Assembly (NCBI GenBank): GCA_021784835.1
Contig: JAJYHI010000086.1
Location: forward strand, 1 to 30,803
Direction of reading: 5' to 3'
From: a bacterium
GTDB taxonomy: Bacteria > SZUA-79 > Acidulodesulfobacterales > Acidulodesulfobacteraceae
Length of the DNA: 30,803 bases
Shown: in pieces, positions 1-6,875 of the stretch
How the letters are laid out: each line of letters begins with the position of its first letter
How positions within the stretch are numbered: the first letter of the stretch is position 1
Program-made: the position numbers and the translations under genes
Notes under the pieces: model-generated
The model's input: only the letters and a program-made list of their open reading frames with translations
Databases searched by the model: none
Told to the model about the DNA's origin: nothing

Positions 1-51
1 ATATAATTGGTAGGCATAAATAATTCCCCGCATTTTCAATTAAATCTATTC

Positions 52-127
52 GGGCTGTTAGCTCAATCGGTAGAGCAACTGACTCTTAATCAGTAGGTCC
101 CCGGTTCGATCCCGGGACAGCCCACCA
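52..127 (+). tRNA. tRNA-Lys (anticodon CTT)
   Basis: This is a complete 76-base cloverleaf read by eye. The 7-bp acceptor stem GGGCTGT pairs with ACAGCCC, the D arm contains GCTC...GAGC, and the anticodon stem ACTGA pairs with TCAGT. The loop CTCTTAA places the anticodon CTT at 85-87, which decodes AAG lysine codons. The T arm is CCCGG-TTCGATC-CCGGG, and the 3' CCA at 125-127 is encoded in the genome. A TATAAT at 2-7 could be the -10 of its promoter, but its -35 would lie at the edge of the window or beyond it. I see no clear terminator hairpin after it. Confidence 0.97.
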
Positions 128-188
128 GATATTTAACACTTTCAAGATATTCGGATTTTTGATTCTGTTGTTGCGGGGGTACGGAATA

Positions 189-217
189 TTGAAATAAATC
201 CAATTAAATTATATAAT
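189..217 (+). promoter_or_regulatory. sigma-70-like promoter for the BI-1 gene
   Basis: TTGAAA at 189-194, a 17-base spacer, and TATAAT at 212-217 match the -35/-10 consensus at 11 of 12 positions. Transcription would start near 224 and leave a leader of about 43 bases before the ATG at 267. That leader contains the Shine-Dalgarno-like GAGG at about 253-256. Prediction from sequence only. Confidence 0.6.
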
Positions 218-266
218 GTAAGGTAAGGTAAATATAAAATACGTTTAATATAGAGGTTTAACTAAA

Positions 267-971
267 ATGCCTACGGATTACGGTTACGGTATCGCTAAAA
301 CTGGGGAACGCGCTCAGGAAGGCCTTTCCGAATTCTTCAGGGGGGTTTTCACGTGGATGACTCTGGGGCTTGCTATTACCGGCTTTGTTTCGTATCTCGT
401 CGCCTCGGATAAGACCGTCGCGCTTTATCTTTACTCCCATATATTAATATTTTACCTTCTTATCGGCCTTCAGCTCGCCGCCGTTCTGGGACTTTCATTC
501 GGAATAAACAGGATTCCGGCGAATATCAGCGAAACTATTTTTTTATTATATTCCGGCTTAACGGGAGTTACGTTTTCGTTTATTTTCCTCATTTATACCA
601 ACCAGTCTATCGGAGAGGTGTTTTTCATTACCGCCGCTTCGTTCGGACTGCTTGCCTTTCTGGGCTACACGACAAAAAGGGATTTGACGGAAATGGGCAA
701 TTTTATGCTCGCCGGACTTTTTGCCATTATAATTGCGATGGTCGTAAATTTTTTCCTTCACAGTTCGACTTTGATGTACGTCGTCTCGGTACTAGGCGTC
801 GTTATATTCCTGGGCTTGACTGCCTACGATATGCAGAAGCTGAAGCAGATATATTTAAGCGGTGCTTTCGACGAGAGAAAAGAAAGGGTTATGGGGGCGC
901 TGACGCTGTATCTGGATTTTATCAACCTGTTCCTGATGCTTTTAAATCTTTTCGGGCAGAGAAGGGATTGA
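267..971 (+). CDS. Bax inhibitor-1 (BI-1/YccA/YbhL) family membrane protein
   Basis: A 234-residue integral inner-membrane protein of the BI-1 family (UPF0005). In eukaryotes and Bacillus, members act as pH-dependent calcium leak channels. In many bacteria the job is unknown, although E. coli YccA modulates the FtsH protease. About seven hydrophobic segments are visible, roughly at residues 30-47, 57-80, 90-111, 117-134, 145-164, 169-187 and 211-229. The family signature GLTAYDMQ lies at 183-190 and is followed by ALTLYLDFINLF at 211-222. Length is normal for the family. The ATG has GAGG upstream and a good promoter. The next gene is convergent and starts 3 bases past the stop, so this is probably a single-gene transcript. 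Confidence 0.93.
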   Translation: MPTDYGYGIAKTGERAQEGLSEFFRGVFTWMTLGLAITGFVSYLVASDKTVALYLYSHILIFYLLIGLQLAAVLGLSFGINRIPANISETIFLLYSGLTGVTFSFIFLIYTNQSIGEVFFITAASFGLLAFLGYTTKRDLTEMGNFMLAGLFAIIIAMVVNFFLHSSTLMYVVSVLGVVIFLGLTAYDMQKLKQIYLSGAFDERKERVMGALTLYLDFINLFLMLLNLFGQRRD

Positions 972-974
972 TAA

Positions 975-1709
975 TTATCTCACGACGTCGTAATGTTCCG
1001 GCGGCTTAAAGAAATATCCGCCCATCCATTCCAATGCGGTCTTAAAATAGCCGTTAATTTCAAACCTTCTCATAGACGTAACCGCGCTTATTCCGCCGAG
1101 ATATTTAAACTTTCCGAATTTATTTTTTAAGGCGATGTTTATAAATTTAAGGTCTTCTCCGGCCTGCATTCTTTCGTCGAAACCTCCGACTTTTTTATAA
1201 ACGTCTTTATGGCAGAATATCAAAGCCATAGACGTTTTCGATATTATATGCGCTATATTGTTGCCGAACATGAAAATTCGCGCCTTAACCGTATTAATAT
1301 CCGGCAGAAGCTTTGACGTCCCGATAAAATGCCGCTCGTCTTTAAAATCGTCGAGCTTTTTTATAAAACCGTCGTTCAAAAGAGTGTCGGCATCCAGAAA
1401 CAGGAAAACGTCTCCTCTCGAAACGGAGGCGCCGATGTTTCTTGCTTCCGATACTCCGCTGAAGTTATCCGCTATAAGATTGACCCCTGCGGCGGCATAT
1501 TTGGATACCGCTCCTTCCGTATCGTCCGTGCCGCGGGTAACTACTACCGTCAGTTCGCATAGGGTTTTCCCTTCCGCCGCGATACCCCTGAAATCTGCCG
1601 GATTTTCGTCTTTTTTAATAAAAACGAGGCCGCTCTGGCTTAAAAGCCTTTCTATCGATGCCCCTATATACTTTTCTTCTTCGTGCGCCGGTATAATTAC
1701 GGAAACCAT
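975..1709 (-). CDS. GT2 family glycosyltransferase
   Basis: A 244-residue single-domain GT-A glycosyltransferase of family 2, predicted to transfer a sugar from a nucleotide-sugar donor at the cytoplasmic face of the membrane. It starts VSVIIPAHEEE, the usual first strand and loop. A candidate metal-binding DAD is at residues 106-108 (FLFLDADTL). The acceptor-side GGFDER...GED motif runs over 175-186, with E185-D186 as the likely catalytic base region. The ordinary spacing between strand 1 and the DxD is stretched by a short insertion around residues 30-50. It is the last gene of a three-gene minus-strand unit, with its start 4 bases after the preceding stop. Donor and acceptor cannot be read from the sequence. 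Confidence 0.88.
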   Translation of the reverse strand: MVSVIIPAHEEEKYIGASIERLLSQSGLVFIKKDENPADFRGIAAEGKTLCELTVVVTRGTDDTEGAVSKYAAAGVNLIADNFSGVSEARNIGASVSRGDVFLFLDADTLLNDGFIKKLDDFKDERHFIGTSKLLPDINTVKARIFMFGNNIAHIISKTSMALIFCHKDVYKKVGGFDERMQAGEDLKFINIALKNKFGKFKYLGGISAVTSMRRFEINGYFKTALEWMGGYFFKPPEHYDVVR

Positions 1710-1713
1710 AAAT

Positions 1714-2781
1714 TTATTTAACCCCTGTTGCCTTAAGAAATCTTTCCACGCTTTCCGCGGTCTTCCACGGAGGCTTAAAACCTTTATATTTTAACGCGTC
1801 TTCGGTATCGGCGTCAAGTTTAAGTTTCCTCTGTTTTACGGAATGAAAATACCCCGCCTTTTCAAGATGTTTCCCGAGATAAATCTGCTCCGTCTGCCCG
1901 GGCGTCGGAATAAAAAATGCTTTTTTATCTATTTCGACAACATCCATAACCGTAGTATAGCCCGACCTAGAAACGACCATTTTTGCCCTGTTCATAAGCT
2001 CGTCCCGTCTTTTCTTTTCGAGAAAAGAATATATAACGGCATTTCCGAGCTTTTCTTCGATAAATTTACCCGGTTTTCCGAGCGAAACGGCAATATTTCC
2101 TTTAAGCAGATGAATCTGCGAGAGAAGTTTTTCTTCAAGCGCCGTTCTGGTAGGTTCGGGACCGGAAATAGAAAAAAGGTAATCTATGTCTTCATCCGTC
2201 TCTATTTTTTCAAAATCGGATAAAATCCCAACGTATTCGACTTTTTCCTTCTTGAAATATCTTAAATTATGGGACAAGTCCCCCGAAAGCGAATTTTCCG
2301 CATAATCAGGAACTATTATTTTTTCGAATTTATCCTGAAGGTAATGATTGTAATACTCCGTAACCATCTCTGCCGGGGCAAGCCTAAACGGAGCTATGAA
2401 TCTCAGCTGGTGAAACAGAAGGTAAGAGGGTACGGATTTGCAGTAAGAACCGAATCTCGAATCGGAAATTATAAGGTCTATTTTGTTTTCCCGAACTATT
2501 CCGGCGATATCTTTCGTTTCTTCTTTAATAAGCTTAATTATTTTGGGCGCTGTTTTAAGAAACCTCAAAGCAAACCCTATTTTGTCCGAATATGGCGAAG
2601 GATACGGCGTAGCGGCTATATACCTTGCGCCGCTTCCAAGTTCCGATTTAAGCAGTTCCAAGCTTCTTCCGGACGTATAAACGATAACTTCATGCCCGTC
2701 TTTTATAAGCCGCCTTATTACCGGAAGCCCCCTCGTCGCATGTCCGAGCCCCCAACTGCACAGGGAATATATTATTTTCAT
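1714..2781 (-). CDS. MJ1255/VC2487-like glycosyltransferase (GT-B, GT28-like)
   Basis: A 355-residue protein resembling the TIGR00661/MJ1255 family of predicted GT-B glycosyltransferases, related to MurG and UDP-glucuronosyltransferases. The N-terminal nucleophile-loop motif GLGHATRG is at residues 11-18. The donor-binding C-terminal half shows SRSGYTTVMD (271-280) and PTPGQTEQ (292-299), equivalent to the MurG-type G-G-x-T...PxxxDQ region. The stop codon of the upstream flippase-like gene overlaps this ATG by 4 bases (ATGA), so the two are translationally coupled. An AGAGG sequence lies about 8 bases before the start. The substrate is unknown. Coupling to an LPG_synthase_TM-type protein and a GT2 suggests a lipid-linked glycan or glycolipid pathway. 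Confidence 0.85.
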   Translation of the reverse strand: MKIIYSLCSWGLGHATRGLPVIRRLIKDGHEVIVYTSGRSLELLKSELGSGARYIAATPYPSPYSDKIGFALRFLKTAPKIIKLIKEETKDIAGIVRENKIDLIISDSRFGSYCKSVPSYLLFHQLRFIAPFRLAPAEMVTEYYNHYLQDKFEKIIVPDYAENSLSGDLSHNLRYFKKEKVEYVGILSDFEKIETDEDIDYLFSISGPEPTRTALEEKLLSQIHLLKGNIAVSLGKPGKFIEEKLGNAVIYSFLEKKRRDELMNRAKMVVSRSGYTTVMDVVEIDKKAFFIPTPGQTEQIYLGKHLEKAGYFHSVKQRKLKLDADTEDALKYKGFKPPWKTAESVERFLKATGVK

Positions 2782-3794
2782 ATTTCATCCTCTTCCGGTT
2801 TTTTAAAAAAATTAAATCCGTAATGAGGGATAAGAAAAAAAGAAATTGCTACCATGAGCAGGTTTATGGCCCTCATAATCAAGCTGAAAGCAAGCCCAAC
2901 ATCGGAACCCAGCCCCAGTATATCGAAAAGGCCTACCTGCGAAAGTTCGTAAGTTCCCGCCGAACCGGGCGCAAGCGGAAGAGCAAAAACAAGCATAGAC
3001 ACCGAAAATACCAGAAGAGTTTTGGAAAACCCCATATTTATTCCGAGATAATGAACTAAAAGCCATATCTGAAATACCAGAACGGCAGTTTCTATCAGGC
3101 TTAGAAACAAACTCAAGAAAAGATACTTCTTGCCTTTAACGTAAAACAGATGAAGCTCTTTTTCAAAGTTGTTTATGTGCTTCAGAATTTTAAAAATTAA
3201 TTTGTTAAGTATTTTAAATCTCGTTAAATATCTTAAAATTTTCGTAAAAAACCTGTTGTCTATAATCGGATTAATCAAAAAAACGAGGGTCACCGCACCT
3301 ACGAATATCGCCGCTATGAGCAGTAAATACCAAATTTCCGTCGGAAGATAAAAATACCTGAATCCCAGTATAAGACCAAGATAAATAAAGAGCAGAAACA
3401 TGGCGAACTCTATTACCTTCGCGGCAAGACCAGCGGAAAACCCTCTTTTAAATTCAAGTCCGCTTCTTTTTTTAAGAATCAGGGCCATTATTGCGTCGCC
3501 CCCGATAAAACCGGCAAATATGCCGGACGGAGCGATATAATTTGCACTGTATCCGATTAATTTAATATTGGTAACGTGCTTTAATCCGATTTTGGCGTCA
3601 TATACGTTTAAAGCGTTGTCGAAAGAAAGCGCCGAGAAAAAAAGCGCAAGGTAAGATAGAAAAAATAATGCTATAAAATCCAAAAAACTCAGATGTCCTA
3701 TCATCTGCAGTATGTTTTTCGGACCTACTATAAAAACCAGAACTATGACAAATATTAAGCCTAAAGATGTCGATATTGCAAAGGTTTTATTCAA
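2778..3794 (-). CDS. LPG_synthase_TM / UPF0104 family flippase-like membrane protein
   Basis: A 338-residue polytopic membrane protein of the family that includes the membrane half of MprF and archaeal AglD-associated proteins. Members are thought to flip lipids or assist lipid-linked glycan transfer. About eight hydrophobic segments are visible. Family hallmarks include the region SANYIAPSGIFAGFIGGDA (residues about 83-101) and the late ALPLAPGSAGTYELSQVGLF stretch (PGSxGxxE motif). The chosen start is a TTG at 3792-3794. No in-frame ATG exists upstream before a stop near 3864-3866, and the next internal ATG would remove the first membrane segment. It heads the unit with the two glycosyltransferases downstream. 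An alternative would be a slightly longer form from another non-ATG start. Confidence 0.85.
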   Translation of the reverse strand: MNKTFAISTSLGLIFVIVLVFIVGPKNILQMIGHLSFLDFIALFFLSYLALFFSALSFDNALNVYDAKIGLKHVTNIKLIGYSANYIAPSGIFAGFIGGDAIMALILKKRSGLEFKRGFSAGLAAKVIEFAMFLLFIYLGLILGFRYFYLPTEIWYLLLIAAIFVGAVTLVFLINPIIDNRFFTKILRYLTRFKILNKLIFKILKHINNFEKELHLFYVKGKKYLFLSLFLSLIETAVLVFQIWLLVHYLGINMGFSKTLLVFSVSMLVFALPLAPGSAGTYELSQVGLFDILGLGSDVGLAFSLIMRAINLLMVAISFFLIPHYGFNFFKKPEEDEI

Positions 3795-3804
3795 ACCGAT
3801 TCCC

Positions 3805-3821
3805 GGACGCAGGCGGCGTCC
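3805..3821 (-). repeat. short inverted repeat in the leader of the flippase-like gene
   Basis: GGACGC (3805-3810) and GCGTCC (3816-3821) form a 6-bp stem with a 5-base loop, about 11 bases upstream of the TTG start at 3794. It could fold in the mRNA leader and affect translation. No U-run follows on the minus strand, so it is not a good intrinsic terminator. The 173-base gap 3795-3967 holds nothing else I can support except a lone minus-strand TATAAT at 3936-3941. Confidence 0.3.
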
Positions 3822-3967
3822 CTTAAAAACACTAAACTCCCCGCGCCCTTCTCCCTTGTTATTTTATTACATCTTCCGTTAACGTAATATTGCAAAATTT
3901 TGCCCCTTCCCAAGGCGTCCATGCCAGAAAAAAGTATTATACGCTTATCGCTTATTATTGCAGGATA

Positions 3968-4441
3968 TTACGACAGCTTGGAATACCACATGGGAACCGC
4001 GGCAAAAGCGCAGCCGAAATTTTCTACCGTATGCTCCGAGCTTTTCGATTTTATTTCTTTAATTGCGATATTCCTGTGCTTCATTGCATCTTCCGCCATT
4101 CTCCTTACGGTCTCTTCGGCAGTCTTAGCCGAAGTCGCGCCGGAAAATTCCATTATAACGCCGAACCCTTCTTCGACGGATATTGCTATGGCGACAGCCG
4201 CCGCTATAATTTCGCCTTTTTTATCGCTCGTGATGGCGCCGTAAGCGATAGGGACAAGCACTCCCCGCGGATAAACTATCTTTTCCTTAAAAACCGCTCT
4301 CGGCGGCAATATAGAACTTAGCTTTATTAAGTTAGTATTGCCTACTCCCGCTTTTAAAATGGCATTATCGAATGCCCCCAATTTTGAAGTTCCCTCCGAC
4401 GTCCCCGACGCCAAAGTATATATATCGGGCGTTTCAAACAC
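3968..4441 (-). CDS. pdaD: pyruvoyl-dependent arginine decarboxylase
   Basis: A 157-residue proenzyme that decarboxylates arginine to agmatine, the first step of putrescine synthesis. The family self-cleaves at a Ser-Ser bond, and the second Ser becomes the pyruvoyl cofactor. Here the site is KLSSILPP, with cleavage expected between S42 and S43. The acidic residue E98 in the GVIMEFSG motif matches the family's catalytic/processing Glu. Length is typical. The start is GTG at 4439-4441, decided by a textbook GGAGGT six bases upstream. It overlaps the end of the agmatinase gene by 8 bases, which is clear translational coupling. It lies directly downstream of speB and speE, giving a coherent arginine-to-spermidine unit. 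Confidence 0.93.
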   Translation of the reverse strand: MFETPDIYTLASGTSEGTSKLGAFDNAILKAGVGNTNLIKLSSILPPRAVFKEKIVYPRGVLVPIAYGAITSDKKGEIIAAAVAIAISVEEGFGVIMEFSGATSAKTAEETVRRMAEDAMKHRNIAIKEIKSKSSEHTVENFGCAFAAVPMWYSKLS

Positions 4442-5369
4442 TGTTATTACCTCCGTTTTTCTTTGTTTTTAAAATTAATTTTTTACCCATTCCTATGATT
4501 ATTTCCCTTATAAGTTTTGCCGCAATAGCGGACGTCCTGTCCGAATTGTCCGTCGGCGGACACACCTCCACCACGTCGGCGCCTACCACGTTAGCTTCCG
4601 ACAAGAGCAAAGATACGGCATCGAAAAGCTCTTTGGAAGATATTCCTCCGGCCTCTATATATCCCGTTCCCGGAGCAAAAGCCGGGTCGAGGACGTCTAT
4701 ATCTACTGTAAGATATACGTCTTTGCCTGCAAGAGAGCCTATTACCTTTTTCAGCGGCTCGTAAACGTCGTTTTTATATATATGGCAGTGCTTTTTTGCA
4801 AAATCGAACTCTTCTTTGGAGCCGGAGCGTATGCCGAACTGATACAAATTTCCTTTTTTTATAATATCGTGGACGAGTTTTAAAACCGTGGCATGGGAAT
4901 ATTTTTCGTCATTCCACTCTTCCCTTAAATCCGTATGGGCGTCGAACTGCAAAACGACCAGGTCTTTATATTTTGAAACATACCGCTTTACTATCGGATA
5001 CGTAATCAAATGGTCGCCGCCTATGCTGACGAGCCTTTTGCCTCCGTCTAAAATATTTTTAGCCGTTTCGTCTATAAATTTGATGCTTTTGCCGGTATTT
5101 CCCCAGGGCATAACTATATCGCCGATATCGTAAAACTTTTCGTCGATATAATCGTCGAAAAAAGGGCTGTAACTTTCGAGTGTATAAGACAGCTCCCTTA
5201 TTCTTTTGGGGGCAAACCTCGAACCGGGGATATTGCTTGCCGTATAGTCCATAGGAATACCTATGAGTACTAAATCGGATTTTTCGTATGAATCCGACGA
5301 GTTAAAAAACGACGACGTCTTGGACAAAATAGACTCAGCCGCTTTTTCTTTTAAGGGTTTTTTTTTCAT
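4434..5369 (-). CDS. speB: agmatinase (ureohydrolase)
   Basis: A 311-residue binuclear manganese ureohydrolase that splits agmatine into putrescine and urea. All metal ligands of the arginase/agmatinase family are visible: H120 in SIGGDH, D143-H145-D147 in FDAHTD, and D223-D225 in TVDIDVLDP. The agmatinase assignment over arginase rests mainly on context, because the next gene makes agmatine and the previous gene uses putrescine. Motifs alone would also fit a formiminoglutamase- or arginase-like enzyme. Its stop codon is inside the arginine decarboxylase gene (8-base overlap), and its start lies 10 bases after the speE stop. No convincing Shine-Dalgarno sequence precedes the ATG. Confidence 0.92.
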   Translation of the reverse strand: MKKKPLKEKAAESILSKTSSFFNSSDSYEKSDLVLIGIPMDYTASNIPGSRFAPKRIRELSYTLESYSPFFDDYIDEKFYDIGDIVMPWGNTGKSIKFIDETAKNILDGGKRLVSIGGDHLITYPIVKRYVSKYKDLVVLQFDAHTDLREEWNDEKYSHATVLKLVHDIIKKGNLYQFGIRSGSKEEFDFAKKHCHIYKNDVYEPLKKVIGSLAGKDVYLTVDIDVLDPAFAPGTGYIEAGGISSKELFDAVSLLLSEANVVGADVVEVCPPTDNSDRTSAIAAKLIREIIIGMGKKLILKTKKNGGNNSV

Positions 5370-5379
5370 AAGATTGTTA

Positions 5380-6243
5380 TTATTTCAATATCTCCTTTAT
5401 AAAATTCGGCAGAATAAACGAGGAAGAATGGATTTCCGGCGAATAATATTTTAAATCCGCCTCGAGGCTCCCAAAATCGAAATTTTTATAGCTTTCGTTT
5501 ATAACTTTCGTATCGTATTTTTTGGAACCCGCCGTAAAGCTCCATAAACCGCTGGGGTAAACTGGAATAGACGCGCAGTAGAGGGAAGTTCTTGCGTATA
5601 TTTCTTTTATAATTCTGCCCACGTCTTTAATTAAGTTTCCGTTAAAGAAAGGGGATTCCGTCTGGGCGGTGAATATTCCGCCGTCTTTCAACGCCCCCGA
5701 CGCCGCTTCGTAAAAATCGCGCCTGAACAGTCCTTCCGCCGGGCCTACCGGGTCGGTAGAATCTACGAGGATTACGTCGTATTTTTCTTCTTCCCTGCCG
5801 CCCGCGTTAATTCTTTTTACGAATTCGATGCCGTCTTCCGCTAAAACCCGCACCCTCTCGTCTTCAAGCCTGCAGGCTATTTCCGGAAAAAACTCTTTAG
5901 AAACGTCCACGACCTTTTTGTCTATCTCCACGAGGTCGATATGCTTTACGAACGGATTTTTCAGGCACTCCCTGACCACGCCGCCGTCGCCGCCGCCTAT
6001 AATAAGAATTTTTTCGGGATTTTTATGGGAAAATAAAGGAACGAGGGCAAGCATCTCATGATAAACGAACTCGTTTTTTTCGGCAAACATAACGGCCTTG
6101 TCTAAAACTAGCACCTTTCCGAACTCTAAGGTATCGTAAACAGTTATTTCCTGATAATCGGAAAATTCGTGGAACAAAACGGATTTAATCCTTATTTTAA
6201 TTCCGAAATTGCCGGTCTGATTCTCGAAAAACCAAGCTTCCAT
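5380..6243 (-). CDS. speE: spermidine synthase (polyamine aminopropyltransferase)
   Basis: A 287-residue Rossmann-fold enzyme that transfers the aminopropyl group of decarboxylated S-adenosylmethionine to putrescine. Visible family motifs are YHEM (61-64), the nucleotide-binding GGGDGG (83-88), the acidic E106 of LVEID, the AEDG motif (136-138) and DSTDPVGPAEGLF (161-173), whose D161 and D164 bind the diamine. Length is typical for bacterial SpeE. It is the first dedicated polyamine gene of the unit, followed after 10 bases by speB. The AdoMet decarboxylase (SpeD) needed to supply its substrate is not in this window. The gap to the upstream HIT gene is 65 bases. Confidence 0.95.
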   Translation of the reverse strand: MEAWFFENQTGNFGIKIRIKSVLFHEFSDYQEITVYDTLEFGKVLVLDKAVMFAEKNEFVYHEMLALVPLFSHKNPEKILIIGGGDGGVVRECLKNPFVKHIDLVEIDKKVVDVSKEFFPEIACRLEDERVRVLAEDGIEFVKRINAGGREEEKYDVILVDSTDPVGPAEGLFRRDFYEAASGALKDGGIFTAQTESPFFNGNLIKDVGRIIKEIYARTSLYCASIPVYPSGLWSFTAGSKKYDTKVINESYKNFDFGSLEADLKYYSPEIHSSSFILPNFIKEILK

Positions 6244-6308
6244 TAATTTTTCTTATTTCCCTCGTTTTTTAAATTTCTTTATTTTTATTTTTTATAAAAT
6301 GTCCGCCG

Positions 6309-6674
6309 CTAACCCGGAGGCCAGCCGAACCCTCTGCCCGCCATAAAATGAATGTGAAGGTGGTTTACGGTCTGTCCGCCGTCATCTCCGGTATTAATAA
6401 CCGTCCTGAACCCTTTGTCCGCGGCTTTAAATTCCTCCGCAAGCGCGCCGAGAAGCCCGAATATTTCGCTTCCGCCGCCCCAGCCGCCGTTCGCCGCGTC
6501 CACTCCCGCATCCATAACGCTGCCGTAATGCCTTTTAGAGATTATCAAAAGATGAACCGGCGCTACGGGATTAATGTCCTTTATAACTATAAAATGAGCC
6601 GTTTCCTTAATTATATCGGCCGGTATCTTTTTGCCTACGATTTTGCAAAAAATACAGTCCTCTTTTAAAATCAT
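6309..6674 (-). CDS. HIT family (HinT-like) nucleotide hydrolase
   Basis: A 121-residue HIT protein, predicted to hydrolyse AMP-linked phosphoramidates such as adenosine 5'-monophosphoramidate. The histidine triad is H105-x-H107-x-H109 in NHLHIHF. DCIFCKI near the start (C7, C10), together with H49, fits the zinc-binding form of the HinT branch. A glycine-rich stretch (residues 60-69, GGWGGGS) replaces the usual charged linker before the helix. It ends with the usual GRxxGWPPG tail. It is encoded upstream of and in line with speE-speB-pdaD and may be cotranscribed. A functional link to polyamines is not implied. The ATG lies very close to the predicted transcription start, with no Shine-Dalgarno sequence. 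Confidence 0.93.
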   Translation of the reverse strand: MILKEDCIFCKIVGKKIPADIIKETAHFIVIKDINPVAPVHLLIISKRHYGSVMDAGVDAANGGWGGGSEIFGLLGALAEEFKAADKGFRTVINTGDDGGQTVNHLHIHFMAGRGFGWPPG

Positions 6675-6682
6675 AATTTTGT

Positions 6683-6711
6683 ATTATAAATAATTTAGAA
6701 AATTTAAACAA
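6683..6711 (-). promoter_or_regulatory. predicted promoter of the HIT gene with a near-leaderless start
   Basis: On the minus strand, TTGTTT (6706-6711), a 17-base spacer and a perfect TATAAT (6683-6688) precede the ATG at 6674. Transcription would begin about 1-3 bases from the ATG, so the mRNA would be leaderless or nearly so. This agrees with the absence of a Shine-Dalgarno sequence. Only three of six -35 bases match, so confidence is moderate. Confidence 0.4.
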
Positions 6712-6738
6712 TAAAATTTTATAACCCAAAATTGACGG

Positions 6739-6767
6739 TTGATTCAAAAATATTTATACGATATAAT
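6739..6767 (+). promoter_or_regulatory. predicted promoter upstream of the AAA ATPase gene
   Basis: TTGATT (6739-6744), a 17-base spacer and TATAAT (6762-6767) predict transcription from about 6774, inside the first copy of a 14-base direct repeat. A second, weaker candidate (TTGATT 6835-6840, 18 bases, TTTAAT 6859-6864) would start only a few bases before the ATG at 6876. Which is used cannot be decided from sequence. Confidence 0.35.
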
Positions 6768-6814
6768 TACTATGTAAAATGTATATGTATATATTAAATC
6801 TACTATGTAAAATG
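6768..6814 (+). repeat. pair of 14-base direct repeats upstream of the ATPase gene
   Basis: TACTATGTAAAATG occurs at 6768-6781 and again, identically, at 6801-6814, with a 33-base start-to-start distance (about three helical turns). It sits in the divergent intergenic region 6675-6875, over the predicted start of transcription. Helical phasing makes an operator for a dimeric regulator plausible. No regulator is encoded next to it. Confidence 0.6.
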
Positions 6815-6875
6815 CTCATAATTTTATTTATCTCTTGATTTATTAATTAATTTATCGATTTAATATTCCGCATTT

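Noticed and set aside
1258..1794. Plus-strand open frame of 178 codons
   Set aside because: It lies antisense to the GT2 and the end of the MJ1255-like gene, both of which have clear family motifs. The composition is that of a shadow frame.
2269..2823. Plus-strand open frame of 184 codons
   Set aside because: Antisense to the MJ1255-like glycosyltransferase. No motif, no ribosome site and an Arg/Tyr/Phe-rich shadow composition.
3805..3821. Hairpin as an intrinsic terminator of the polyamine operon
   Set aside because: The stem is only 6 bp with no U-run after it on the minus strand, and it lies about 150 bases past the stop.
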